DNA from: Gautieria morchelliformis
Lineage: Eukaryota; Basidiomycota; Agaricomycetes; Gomphales; Gomphaceae
Reading direction: 5' to 3'
Assembly: GCA_015179125.1 (NCBI GenBank)
Contig: WHVA01000048.1
Coordinates: 292,622-356,621, forward strand
DNA: 64,000 nucleotides
The notes below the pieces were generated by a model, which did not search any database, was not told where the DNA came from, and was given only the letters and a program-made list of their open reading frames with translations. Position 1 is the first letter of the stretch, and every line of letters starts with the position of its first letter. Below, in pieces: positions 1 to 8,610 of this stretch. A program made the position numbers and the translations under genes.

Positions 1-560
1 TCGCACAACTCTTCGTGCTCCACGTATTTTCCAAGCATGGAATCCCTTCCCATGTCACTTCCGACCGTGGATCAGAATTCGTGTCCTCCTTTTTCCGCAC
101 ACTCGGCAAGGCTCTCGACATGAAGCTCCACTTCACTTCCGGTTATCATCCCGAAGGAGATGGACAGACAGAACGTACTAATCAGACCCTTGAGCAGTAT
201 CTCCGTGTGTATTGCAACTACCAACACAGCAATTGGTCCGACCTTCTTCTGCTTGCGGAATTTGCCTACAACAATGTGCCTTCCGCCACCACCGGAATTT
301 CACCCTTTTACGCCAACAAGGGCTACCACCTGAATCTCGCCATCCACCCTGAACGCGACCTTGCCTCTGCCAGAGCCAGAGATTTCGTTGTGGAACTCGA
401 CGACCTTCACCAACACCTCCGAGAGAACATTTCTGCTGCCCAGAAGAGATATCAAACTTCCGCCGATCGGAAACGCCTTCCGCAACCGGCATTCGAGATT
501 GGCGACAAAGTCTTTATCAAAGCTGAAAACTTCCGCACCATTCGCCCCTCGAGCCCATAG
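1..560 (+). pseudogene. Ty3/gypsy integrase fragment, element 1
   Basis: Open frame running in from the left edge. It shows the second half of a retroviral-type integrase core: the second catalytic Asp in TSDRGSEF, and the catalytic Glu in the block GYHPEGDGQTERTNQ, followed by the usual LLLAEFAYNN and SPFYANKGY blocks and the start of the post-core region (FEIGDKVFIKAENFRTIRP). This family inserts retrotransposon cDNA. The frame stops at 558-560 where the linker to a chromodomain would be expected, and unrelated gypsy sequence follows. The N-terminal zinc finger and first catalytic Asp lie left of the window. It is a truncated relic; the superfamily call is secure, the lineage is not. Confidence 0.9.
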
Positions 561-601
561 GAATCGTACGGTCCGAGTCAGAACACATTCATGAAGAGGG
601 T

Positions 602-2620
602 GTGCCAGACTTACCCGTCTCTCTAAAAACGCTGACTCGTCCAGTGGTAACCGGCGCCGAAGCCTCCACTGAATTGGAATTCCAGCTGGCGGCCATACGA
701 AAAGCAGAGGCATCAGCAGCCACGGCAGGCCAAGCTCCAGCCGAAGGTCAAACCACGGCGAGGCATGTCAGTGAAAGACAGAGGCAAGCACCTACTACCA
801 GAGGCCATGACGATGCTCATGGTGTTGCCGTCCTGCCCATCTCAGAGAAAGCCCGAGCCGACCTGCTTAAGAAGCCGCAAGGAAAACTAGCTGGCAGAAC
901 ACATAATCAGCCACGGCCTCGCGTGGCAGTACAACGGCCTGACCCAAACGCAAGAGAGTCGGCCAGCATGGTGATGGAGCACAAGGAAATAATCTGGATG
1001 AAGAGGATCCAAATGTCAGTCTGGCATCGCAGAATGATAGTGCAAATTATAAGGAAAGCTACAAACCGCCTCCATTCACAGAAGTCATCTCCATGATGAA
1101 CCCTACTGTGGTATTTCCCGAGTGCCTAAAAGAATTATACGCGCAAGACAATTTTTTTACACGCATCACGCAAGATCCATCAGCGTACGGATCATTTTCA
1201 GTATGGAACGGATTATACCTTCTGGAAGACAAAGGCAACGAGCTACTGTGCATACCTAATGGTGTGCACAACGGCTCCTCCTTGCAGGAGCTCATAATAT
1301 CGCACGCCCACTCTTTGCTAGCACATCTATCAGGCAGGAAAACATTCCATTATTTGAGAACCCACATTTGGTGGCCTGGAATGTACCAGGATATCACGGA
1401 CTACTGCGCATCTTGCCATGTTTGCGCCACGGCCAAACCTAACAACCAGAAGGCAAGTGGGATGCTTAAGCCACTGCCGGTGCCCTTCAAACGATGGCAG
1501 CAGGTTGGAATTGACTTTGTCGGTCCGCTCCCTGCGTCTAGGAACCGCCACGGAGAATTTGACATGATCTGCGTCATAATAGATCATCTAATGTCAATGG
1601 TGCACCTGCTACCATCAAGGAGCACTTACCGTGCGAAGGACATCGCAGAACTGGTCTTCGAAAATGTATACAAATTGCACGGTGTGCCCAAAATCATCGT
1701 TAGTGACAGAGACTCTCTCTTCACCAGTGGGTTCTGGGAAGGGTGCACAAACTTACCGGGTCAGAGCTACGCATGTCAACGGCTTACCACCCGCAAACAG
1801 ACGGTGCAACAGAACGTGCAAACAGAACTGTAACGCAGATGCTGCGCCTGTCTGTTGCATCAGACCAGAAGGACTGGGTTTCGAAGCTGCCGGTCATAGA
1901 ATTCGCTATGAACACAGCACACTCAGATACTACAGGTTATTCTCCGTTTTATTTAAACTACGGGTCAGTCCCACGCCAAATGCTTTGGGACGCATCCATG
2001 GACACTCTGCCAGGGGTTCGTGCCTTCATAAAACGGTTGAGAGACGGACTAATCAACGCACATGACGCAATACTCACACAAAGAGTGAAACAGACTTACT
2101 ATGCCAATCGGAAGCATCGCCCAGCCCGTTTCCATCGGGGACCTTGTATATCTGTCCACAGAGAACTTGTCCATCCTGAAGGGTCGAGCTCGTAAGCTCG
2201 TACCCAAATTCATTGGGCCCTACAGGATAGTGCGAGAAGTTAGTCCCAAAACAAGCTTCAAGCTCGCATTGCCGTCAGACCTACTTAGCAAGGGTCTACA
2301 CACCGTGTTCCATGCTAGCCTGTTACGCATACATCTCCCAAACGACGACCATCGCTTCCCTGGACGGTCGACACAACGGGTCACTGGCCTGGGCTCATCG
2401 CCGGATGAGTCTCTCATCAAGGCGATCGTGTCTCACATCGGCCATGGACCGCTGCTTGGTTCGAGGTACTGTGGCAATCGGGAGACCGGACATGGTTACC
2501 ACATGGCGAGGTGAAACATCTTGCTGCCTTCGATGCCTATTTAGAAAATATAGGTATGGATGGGATGATCACCTACCTAGGGGTACGGGAAGCCCCCCCG
2601 CGATATCCTAGACCAAGTAG
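602..2620 (+). pseudogene. Ty3/gypsy pol 3' part, element 2: zinc finger, integrase, chromo-like tail
   Basis: Four successive frames form one decayed polyprotein end. 602-1096 is a low-similarity linker. From 1093 come the integrase HHCC finger (SHAHSLLAHLS, then CASCHVC), the core start GIDFVGPLP with the first Asp, and VSDRDSLF with the second Asp. A frameshift near 1745-1765 moves to the frame holding STAYHPQTDGATERANR with the catalytic Glu. A second shift near 2100 leads to VGDLVYLSTENL-type post-core sequence (here with changes) and FIGPYRIV. A third shift near 2440 gives a chromo-like end (WFEVLWQSGDRTWLP) stopping at about 2620. Sequence differs clearly from the integrase at 1-560, so these are two lineages joined. 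Multiple frameshifts make it non-functional. Confidence 0.88.
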
Positions 2621-2634
2621 AACATGCTGAAAAC

Positions 2635-3645
2635 ATGGTTGAGAGTGATCTCGAATTAAACTACGCTTTTGTCAGCAAAACCGGCGGGTATAAGAACAAG
2701 AGAACAGAGACACATACACGGTACTTCTCCAAGACCAACCAACATATGTCTGACTCCACTGACCCCACTTTGCTCGTTCGTTATTACGAGTACGCGTCCC
2801 AGTTGGTGGATGCCGCTCTTATCAACAGACCTAACCCAGGTCCACCCCCGCAGGCCTACACAGCCTGGGCCTCTGCGAACGGCAAGCCTAGAAGTATAAC
2901 GGAGGCACAAACAAACTGAGCCGTCCATCAGCAACCTTCACTGATCCGAACGGCGACGTACAATGGGTGGGACAGCACCCCGTCCCAGCTGCTGGCCCCC
3001 CAACCCCAGGCCCTTATGCATACCCATATGCTCCTTACCAACCCTATGCGGCACCCTCGCTCTCATCAGCGCACACGGGGCTGATGACCCCACTTGAGCA
3101 CTTATCGTATCTGGGCAAGATTCGCAATTATGAGCGAGAGGTCGCATGGGAAGCGGGACATCGCACCTACCGCGGTGGGGGACGGAACAAAGTCTGGCTA
3201 AACAATGGCAAGAAACCAGCGCCATACGACAAGTCAGCGGCGAAGTCCAAGGGAAAGCCTAAGGACGACATACCTGCTCCAAAACGCTTGTCCCAGGCAG
3301 AAATTGACACAATGGTGAAGTCTGCCATGGCGATGCTCGAGACGGCAAAGGAGCACATCGCAAAAAAACAAGGGAGACCGCGTCAAATGCGCTGAGAAAT
3401 GCTTAGCTGCTGCGCGACAGGTTATCATGGAAATTAGTGACGAACCTTCCTCTTCTGGTACAGTTCCGAACCACGAATCTTACCTGTATGAGATCCTTAA
3501 CCAGGTTTGCAGTGAAATCGAAGGACTGCCTGCAGCAGGAGGATGTTGAAATGACAACGGCCGCCGCCAGCGGAAATTTCGCCGGCGACCCCACTGACGA
3601 CAGCGAAGCAAGGGCAGTCGTGCCGGTGGTCTCATTGGTGTAGAC
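2635..3645 (+). pseudogene. Extra 3' open frames downstream of gypsy pol
   Basis: Between the pol end and the LTR lie short open frames in different registers: 2635-2919, 2967-3395 and 3428-3550 or so. The middle one encodes a Pro/Tyr/Ala-rich start (repeated PYxPY blocks) followed by a charged stretch ending KKQGRPRQMR. No domain is recognised. Position between integrase and 3' LTR makes it an additional 3' ORF of this gypsy lineage, now broken by frameshifts. It could alternatively be captured host sequence. No envelope signature (signal peptide, transmembrane anchor) is visible. Confidence 0.4.
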
Positions 3646-3888
3646 CACCAATGAGGGCCACTGCCTCATCAGTGTGCAAATGCAGACGAGAAGTGGTCTG
3701 ACCTGTTGGTGTACACGGACAACGGGGTCAACCTAGCAAGGGAAGGCGCTCGTAGCCGGCACTCACGTAACATATCAAAGATTCCACACTGTCTCGAACC
3801 AGGCATTGTATTTCTACTTACTAGCAATGTCATGGTATTTACATTTTTTTTTCATATATTTCCCTACTTTCCACCTTCTGTTCTCTTC

Positions 3889-3906
3889 GAGAGCAGGGAG
3901 GGCGAG
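3889..3906 (+). other. Polypurine tract of gypsy element
   Basis: A purine-rich run (gagagcagggagggcgag) lies immediately before the LTR start TGTAAGGA. This is where the plus-strand primer of an LTR retrotransposon is expected. Confidence 0.65.
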
Positions 3907-4133
3907 TGTAAGGAACCGGGCATCTACACCATTGGAGACTCAACTTAGGTCCCGAACAGATACCCATTTATTGCCGAGAAACAGGTACGAAGCTCTCGTA
4001 CAACAGTATATAAGATATTCTAGTTAGTTACTTGTACGTAGAGCTTCTTGACCCCGAACTACGACTTGGTAGTTACCTGTCCTCGGCGAATCTTTCTAAG
4101 TCTTTCGAGGTCCGCTCAATCCTAATCCTTACA
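3907..4133 (+). repeat. 3' LTR of gypsy element 2
   Basis: The 227-bp segment begins TGTAAGGA and ends TCCTTACA, an exact 8-bp inverted terminal repeat with the canonical TG...CA ends. It has a TATA-like motif (gtatataag, about 4008) about 100 bp in, and a polypurine tract directly upstream. The matching 5' LTR is outside the window, so a target duplication cannot be confirmed; the base pairs directly downstream are ccgac. The LTR lies after the pol relic in the correct orientation, so it most likely belongs to that element. Confidence 0.8.
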
Positions 4134-4489
4134 CCGACGTTGGCTGTCACTCTCGCACGCTACCTACCGGGATAAAATCAGGACCTGACGCTGTCTCTGT
4201 ACTTATAGGATATGCTGAACAAAATCTGTTAGAGGTCTTTACTGGTTATGAGTGTTCTGAATTTTGCTTATGCCTTGTTTTTTAATTTTCGTCCATAGTA
4301 TGTTACCGCGGATGCATATGCGCCTTGAACTAATTTCACGGTCAATTTGAAAATGGCTGCAGCAGGCTTGTATTGTTCTATAGAAGCAACTGACTAGTGT
4401 CTAAGCACGCCCACATGTAGATTCTTTTGTAGTCATAGTATGATTCGGCGCATTGCTGAAAAAGCAATTGGGGGTGCGTTAGTAGTATG
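4134..4489. other. Gene-free interval between LTR and hAT element
   Basis: About 350 bp with no convincing reading frame or repeat. It ends in the target-site copy GTAGTATG (4482-4489) of the following hAT element. Confidence 0.5.
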
Positions 4490-5022
4490 TAGGGATGCAC
4501 ACCGTGCCGTACATCCACGGCTGTATGGTACCGTATTACGCCCACGGCACCCGTACCGTCAAGGCTCGGTGTGCTGTGCTGACGGTACGGTTTGACACCA
4601 TATATACCGTACAAATACGGCCGTGTACGGTATGTATACGGCATGCATCGGTAAACGCCGAAAACCTGTTAGCCGAGCCAAAAACACAGCGCCTGACGGG
4701 CGCTACTGCTGGCAGGTACACATCAGGCATGCCTAATTAGTCTGCATAGGCTGACATAAAGCGCAGCTACCTGTGTAGGCCGCATAGGCAAGCATACTAA
4801 TATAATACAATGTCATAGTCTACGCGGATCGGTCACTAACCGATCTTCCAATAGCCCCACCGTATAGTATTGCCGTCAACCGTAATACGGCCGGTACGGT
4901 GCCGTACCGTACCGTCAGAGGGGAGAGGTCTTGACCATATGGACGGCATACGGTCTGCCGTATCTGTCAACCCGCCGTACATTATACGGCCATGGCCGTA
5001 ATACGGACGGTGTGCATCCCTA
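4490..5022. mobile_element. Non-autonomous hAT element (MITE), 533 bp
   Basis: Ends are a perfect 16-bp terminal inverted repeat, TAGGGATGCACACCGT at 4490-4505 and its complement at 5007-5022. An exact 8-bp direct repeat GTAGTATG flanks it (4482-4489 and 5023-5030), the target size of hAT transposons. The TIR fits the hAT start rule (T/C)A(A/G)NG. The interior has many short inverted tacgg/ccgta words and strong self-complementarity near both ends, which may be subterminal transposase-binding repeats. No transposase frame is present, so mobilisation would need an autonomous relative. The perfect TIR and TSD suggest a recent insertion. Confidence 0.88.
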
Positions 5023-5080
5023 GTAGTATGTGATGCTGGGATGCACTTAGGTGACAGGCGTTTGGATGGATTGGATGACT

Positions 5081-5570
5081 GGGTGACTTTCCGTAGACCT
5101 AAAATCCTAAACTCGCAGTTCTAAAGCAGGTTCGCGTGAGAAAAGTTGTAGGTTTAGACCAATTTTCAAACGAGAGTCGTAAGGTCCGAGCTGTCATCGG
5201 CGTACTGTCGGCATCTCGCTGGCGCGACTTCTAGCCAGGCTCCCGGGTCAGCCATCCGTTGTAGAGTGTGTTGATGTCCAAATTGGGCCAAATGTGATGC
5301 CAGCTGTCAGACATGGCTAGAAACCCCTTGCGTAGATTCAGAGTCTGGGCGATGGGACGAGGATCGGGCGGAGTTTTAATGTGCTTCTGTTCCGAGGCAT
5401 TTAGGAAAAGGAATGTAGCAGTTTAGGTCTACGGAAAGTGATCCACTATCGATTCGTGACTCATTAGAAATGGGAGGCCATCCTAAACCAAGTTCTCTGC
5501 CATCGGTAATGGCCGGCATGATGTTCTGGAAGATTTAGGACACATTATTTAGGTCTACGGATAGTCATCC
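5081..5570. repeat. Fold-back (TIR) repeat family, copy 1
   Basis: Begins GGGTGACTTTCCGTAGACC and ends GGTCTACGGATAGTCATCC, with an internal inverted match tttaggtctacggaaagtg near 5423. Much of the interior recurs at 23803-24771, including the stretch from the left terminus through agttctaaagcaggttcgcg and the sentence-like block around atgatgttc(t/c)ggaag. Multiple inverted copies of the terminal word suggest a non-autonomous DNA transposon or nested copies of one. No target duplication could be assigned, and no coding capacity is seen. Confidence 0.6.
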
Positions 5571-5649
5571 TTGTCTAGCGAATAACTTCTCCTAGCCTAA
5601 ATGTGCTACAGGTCGCGAGACAGCGTTAGCGCCTGACAGGCAGGAATGC

Positions 5650-5657
5650 TATAAGTA
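5650..5657 (+). promoter_or_regulatory. TATA-like box of family X copy A
   Basis: tataagta about 100 bp before the aligned start region; conserved with 26072-26079 of the paralogue together with the flanking leader, which suggests a retained core promoter. Confidence 0.4.
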
Positions 5658-5909
5658 TTTTCTCTCTCGAGCTAGGACCCCCCAAGTGCTCTCCAGAGTA
5701 CTTCTTTCTCCGTTTGTCGTCCACATTCAGAATCTTTTAACCGTTCATAAACATGTTCTCTCGCATCATCATTTGAGAACATTGAGCAGCAGCACTTGAC
5801 CGTCGTGCCGTGGTTTACGCTCGATGCCCTGGTGTGCCCGTGCGCGGTCACCGACCAGAAGCCAGTAGCCAGTAGCGATCCCGGTGCCTCAGCGGTCGAC
5901 AAGACCTCG

Positions 5910-6002
5910 GACTCACCTTGTTATTAAGAAACAGATCCCTATATTCCCACTCCAGTTCGGAGTGGGAATATAGGGATCTGTTTCTTAATAACAAGGTGAG
6001 TC
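5910..6002. repeat. Hairpin 1: 44-bp perfect arms, 5-nt loop
   Basis: Arms 5910-5953 and 5959-6002 are exact reverse complements. The right arm aligns to the paralogue at about 26403-26460 (ending in ttcttaatgaaaaggtgagtc there); the left arm does not, so the left arm is an inverted copy. It joins ancestral sequence at a shared gactc. Confidence 0.9.
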
Positions 6003-6044
6003 AATCTTCTGCATCAAACTCTGACGCGCAGGTTGACGAGGATC

Positions 6045-6111
6045 CGCGCCGGCGGGTGCGAGAAATCCCAACGTCTTGAAGACGTTGGGATTTCTTGCAC
6101 CCGCCGGCGCG
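6045..6111. repeat. Hairpin 2: 33-bp arms, 1-nt loop
   Basis: Arms 6045-6077 and 6079-6111 with one mismatch. The right arm matches the paralogue (ttgcacccgccggcgcgctc at about 26511); the left arm replaces the sequence expected there. Confidence 0.9.
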
Positions 6112-6130
6112 CTCCCTCGCCTGAAACGCG

Positions 6131-6193
6131 GCTTTCGAATATCACGCAGAATTGATTGTGTAACACAATCAATTCTGCGTGATATTCGAAAGC
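6131..6193. repeat. Hairpin 3: 31-bp perfect arms, 1-nt loop
   Basis: Arms 6131-6161 and 6163-6193. The right arm matches the start of the tandem units (tgatattcgaaagtcgcgac at 28376, 28902), so again the right arm is ancestral. Confidence 0.9.
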
Positions 6194-6340
6194 TGCGACT
6201 TGGACGAGGAACGAGGATGAGTAACATGTCGCGACTCAAACCACGCCCACGGTAAGTGCTTGGCTCCTGTTTCGCGGAATATCCTCCTCACGCTCTGCTT
6301 ATCAGTGTCCCTTCGCGCGACTACTGTTGCCGTCGACATA

Positions 6341-6403
6341 AGAGGCGTAGTTACAGTTTTGGGAGGTCTGTCACAGACCTCCCAAAAATCTAACTACGCC
6401 TCT
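6341..6403. repeat. Hairpin 4: 31-bp arms, 1-nt loop
   Basis: Arms 6341-6371 and 6373-6403 with two mismatches. The right arm (cctcccaaaaatctaactacg) corresponds to the unit sequence at 30402-30425; the left arm does not. Confidence 0.88.
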
Positions 6404-6433
6404 CTATACGGTATTTCAATCAAGATTTCGGCT

Positions 6434-8358
6434 GAGATAATGATCATGCCTGTCAACAAAAAAGCGTGAAATGTGACCGGGAGTAACAGATAAAGCAGGG
6501 ACATCGATGTTAAAAAACGGGTAAAGCGTCATACAACATAATCTTTGCAGGAACGGTCGGTATCCTTTGAGGTTGTGTCGACAGAACCCTCCCCTCCTTT
6601 CAGTCGGAGTCGGGGAATTCAATGATGACCTGGAAACAATAAATCAAGTGGCGAAAAGAATACATAAAGCGGATTGGTAGGGGTTCACTATCGATACAAT
6701 AATCTATCTAGTTGTGCAAGTGGGGTGGATTTGAACTTGTGAAGGACGTAGATTCACTGTAGGATTGGCAGATTAGCAACTTTAAGGTCGCACATCAACT
6801 TCGAGTCGACCATCCACCGAGACCTCGGTGGTGAGAATTCCACTACACGGCGCAATCGACTCGACATCATGACGTTCACACTCACGGATCTCTGCCGCAG
6901 TATTTCGGATGTTCAGCTATATATTGAAGTGTGTGAGTCGACCCAAAACAAACATCTTCATTGGGCACACATACCAATAGCCGGCAGCCAAGGATAGACT
7001 GTGAGCATATAAAACATCTTTAAATGAGATAAGTTGTTGTCATAATGGCAATGATTTTTTATACCAACCCGATAAACATCCCATAAAAAGGCACCTATAT
7101 ATATGTTGATATCAGCATCCAATGCAAGCAGAAGTGTGGACAGTATGGAAAGCTTACGGGTCTGATGTACCATGTAATAAAATTGGCCAGTGTCATCATC
7201 ATAACGCCGCCGAAGTACAGAAACGAATCTTTCAGGAGGACGAACACGAGACGCGGAGGCTGCAGCGCGGGGTCATGGATTATCCAAGTTGAAACAGCTC
7301 TCCACAGCGCAAGAAGTAGGAGGGTGGAATCAAATGTGACTGAGGGAACCCAGTAAGCCCAGCACCGGGCTGGTATGTCAATTGGCACACAACCCCTCGT
7401 AGCGACGAGATAATTGTCTATGGACTCGTCAATCGACCTTCGCGAGGGAGAATTGGCAACGTAATAGACTGACCATGAAACTCGTGGGTTACCACCCCTA
7501 TTATTATCATCTCTGTCGTCATAGTCAAAGCGTATCTTACAAATACGTATCAGGCTGCGTGGGATGTATGAAGTGGAATGATTTCGTACAGCACGAGCAA
7601 GGCGACCAACAGCCTTTTATTGCGATTGAACATGGCATATACGCGTATAATTAAAATAGCTATTTACGGGAAACGGGAATTACCAATGTTCTGTAGTATT
7701 TAGTTTGAAGCAGATCTACATACCTCCCACCACGAGATGTTCTGCGGTAGCCGAATATCCGGTGTATTGGAACCATAGCGTGCATCTGAAAAACGGCTCA
7801 ACAATGGACGCAGGACATAAAATCAACATACAACTGTAAATGGGGAAAGGTTGATGTGGTAATTCGGTTTGACTAATGGTGAAATTCTCTTACCGACGGG
7901 CTTGCCGGTTTCAAGGATAAGACTGCCCAAGGTAATATCAGAATGATACTTTGACAAGAAATACAAGCAGTACTAGTATTGTGGAGACTGATATAGTATT
8001 ACTCAGATAAGTCACGCAGCGCCAGTTGCATTGATCAACCACACTTACACCAAATTGGCGGCACTATTGTTCAGGGATATGCATTAGTGTGATGATCGAG
8101 AAGCTATAGCACTGCTTGATAAAACACTCACGGCCAATATCTATTCTATTTGGGTATTAAACGGCAAAGTTCTTCGAGGACTGCGCGACATCAAAGACAG
8201 CTCACAAACCCAGGATGGGTATTCCAGAAGTATTTCACCTAGACCCGACTGAATCAATGCTGTGAGATGCCCTAGCAGTACAATTGATTCCACCGCTCAA
8301 TTGCTTTTCTGTCTTGCTCACGCAGCCAGCACTACTAATCGCTTCGTGAATCATTGGC
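6434..8358. repeat. Segmental duplication copy A, first part
   Basis: Near-identical to 34948-37382 except for small changes and a roughly 500-bp block (36782-37285) found only in copy B. Copy A continues at 19750-19938 after the CACTA insertion and at about 23589-23803 after the PIF/Harbinger insertion, whereas copy B is continuous. The block carries a decayed seven-pass membrane protein gene on the minus strand. Confidence 0.9.
6958..7660 (-). pseudogene. DUF6533-like seven-pass membrane protein, copy A
   Basis: Minus-strand exons show hydrophobic segments of a fungal seven-pass family: a piece reading RVYAMFNRNKRLLVALLVLYE split in the text as RVYAMFNRNK then LLVALLVLYE (about 7600-7655), then a segment with WVPSVTFDSTLLLLALWRA and, after it, LVFVLLKDSFLYFGGVMMM (7095-7388), followed by an intron-like gtaagctttcc boundary. 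The order loop-TM, W-x-TM, then 'LLKDSFLYF' TM is typical of DUF6533-type proteins. The N-terminal DUF6533 block itself was not identified and no continuous gene model could be built, so I treat it as a relic. Its twin at 35471-36165 is equally incomplete. Confidence 0.5.
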
Positions 8359-8394
8359 CACTGTAGAAAGAATAAGCGCTATATTTCAGTTCCG

Positions 8395-8580
8395 CTTGCA
8401 CTACAGCTAAATTACAGTACCGATTTGTACTGAAATTTAGTCCCCAAAAAATAATTTCATACAGCACTAAAAATCAGTACTATACAAGTACTGAAATTTA
8501 GTCCCCAAAAAATAAATTTCATGCAGCACTAAAAATCAGTACTATACAAGTACTGAAATTTAGTACAGGAAAAAATGCAA
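8395..8580. repeat. CACTA left subterminal repeats
   Basis: About 65-70-bp units repeated two to three times, each holding agtactgaaatttagtcccc and cactaaaaatcagtactat. Inverted/direct copies of the aaaatcagt word recur at the right end, as expected for transposase-binding subterminal repeats. Confidence 0.75.
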
Positions 8581-8610
8581 AGTCCAATGACGAAGGAATT
8601 TTTTTTTTAC

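Larger units (their letters stand above)
5590..6434 (+). pseudogene. Family X, broken copy A
   Basis: Homologous to the gene at 26040-27136: the same promoter-proximal block (ctacaggtcgcgagacag, a TATA-like tataagta at 5650, the pyrimidine-rich leader, an ATG region near 5751) and the segment matching WPCAVTD-EPVA-SDPGASAVDK. Here the reading frame is lost soon after the start. From 5910 on, sequence present in the other copy is replaced by four hairpins (5910-6002, 6045-6111, 6131-6193, 6341-6403), and the gene passes directly into a unit of the tandem repeat seen at 27.9-30.8 kb (intron-like segment from gtaagtgcttgg at 6252). Function of the family is unknown. It ends at 6434 at the border of the segmental duplication. 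Confidence 0.6.
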
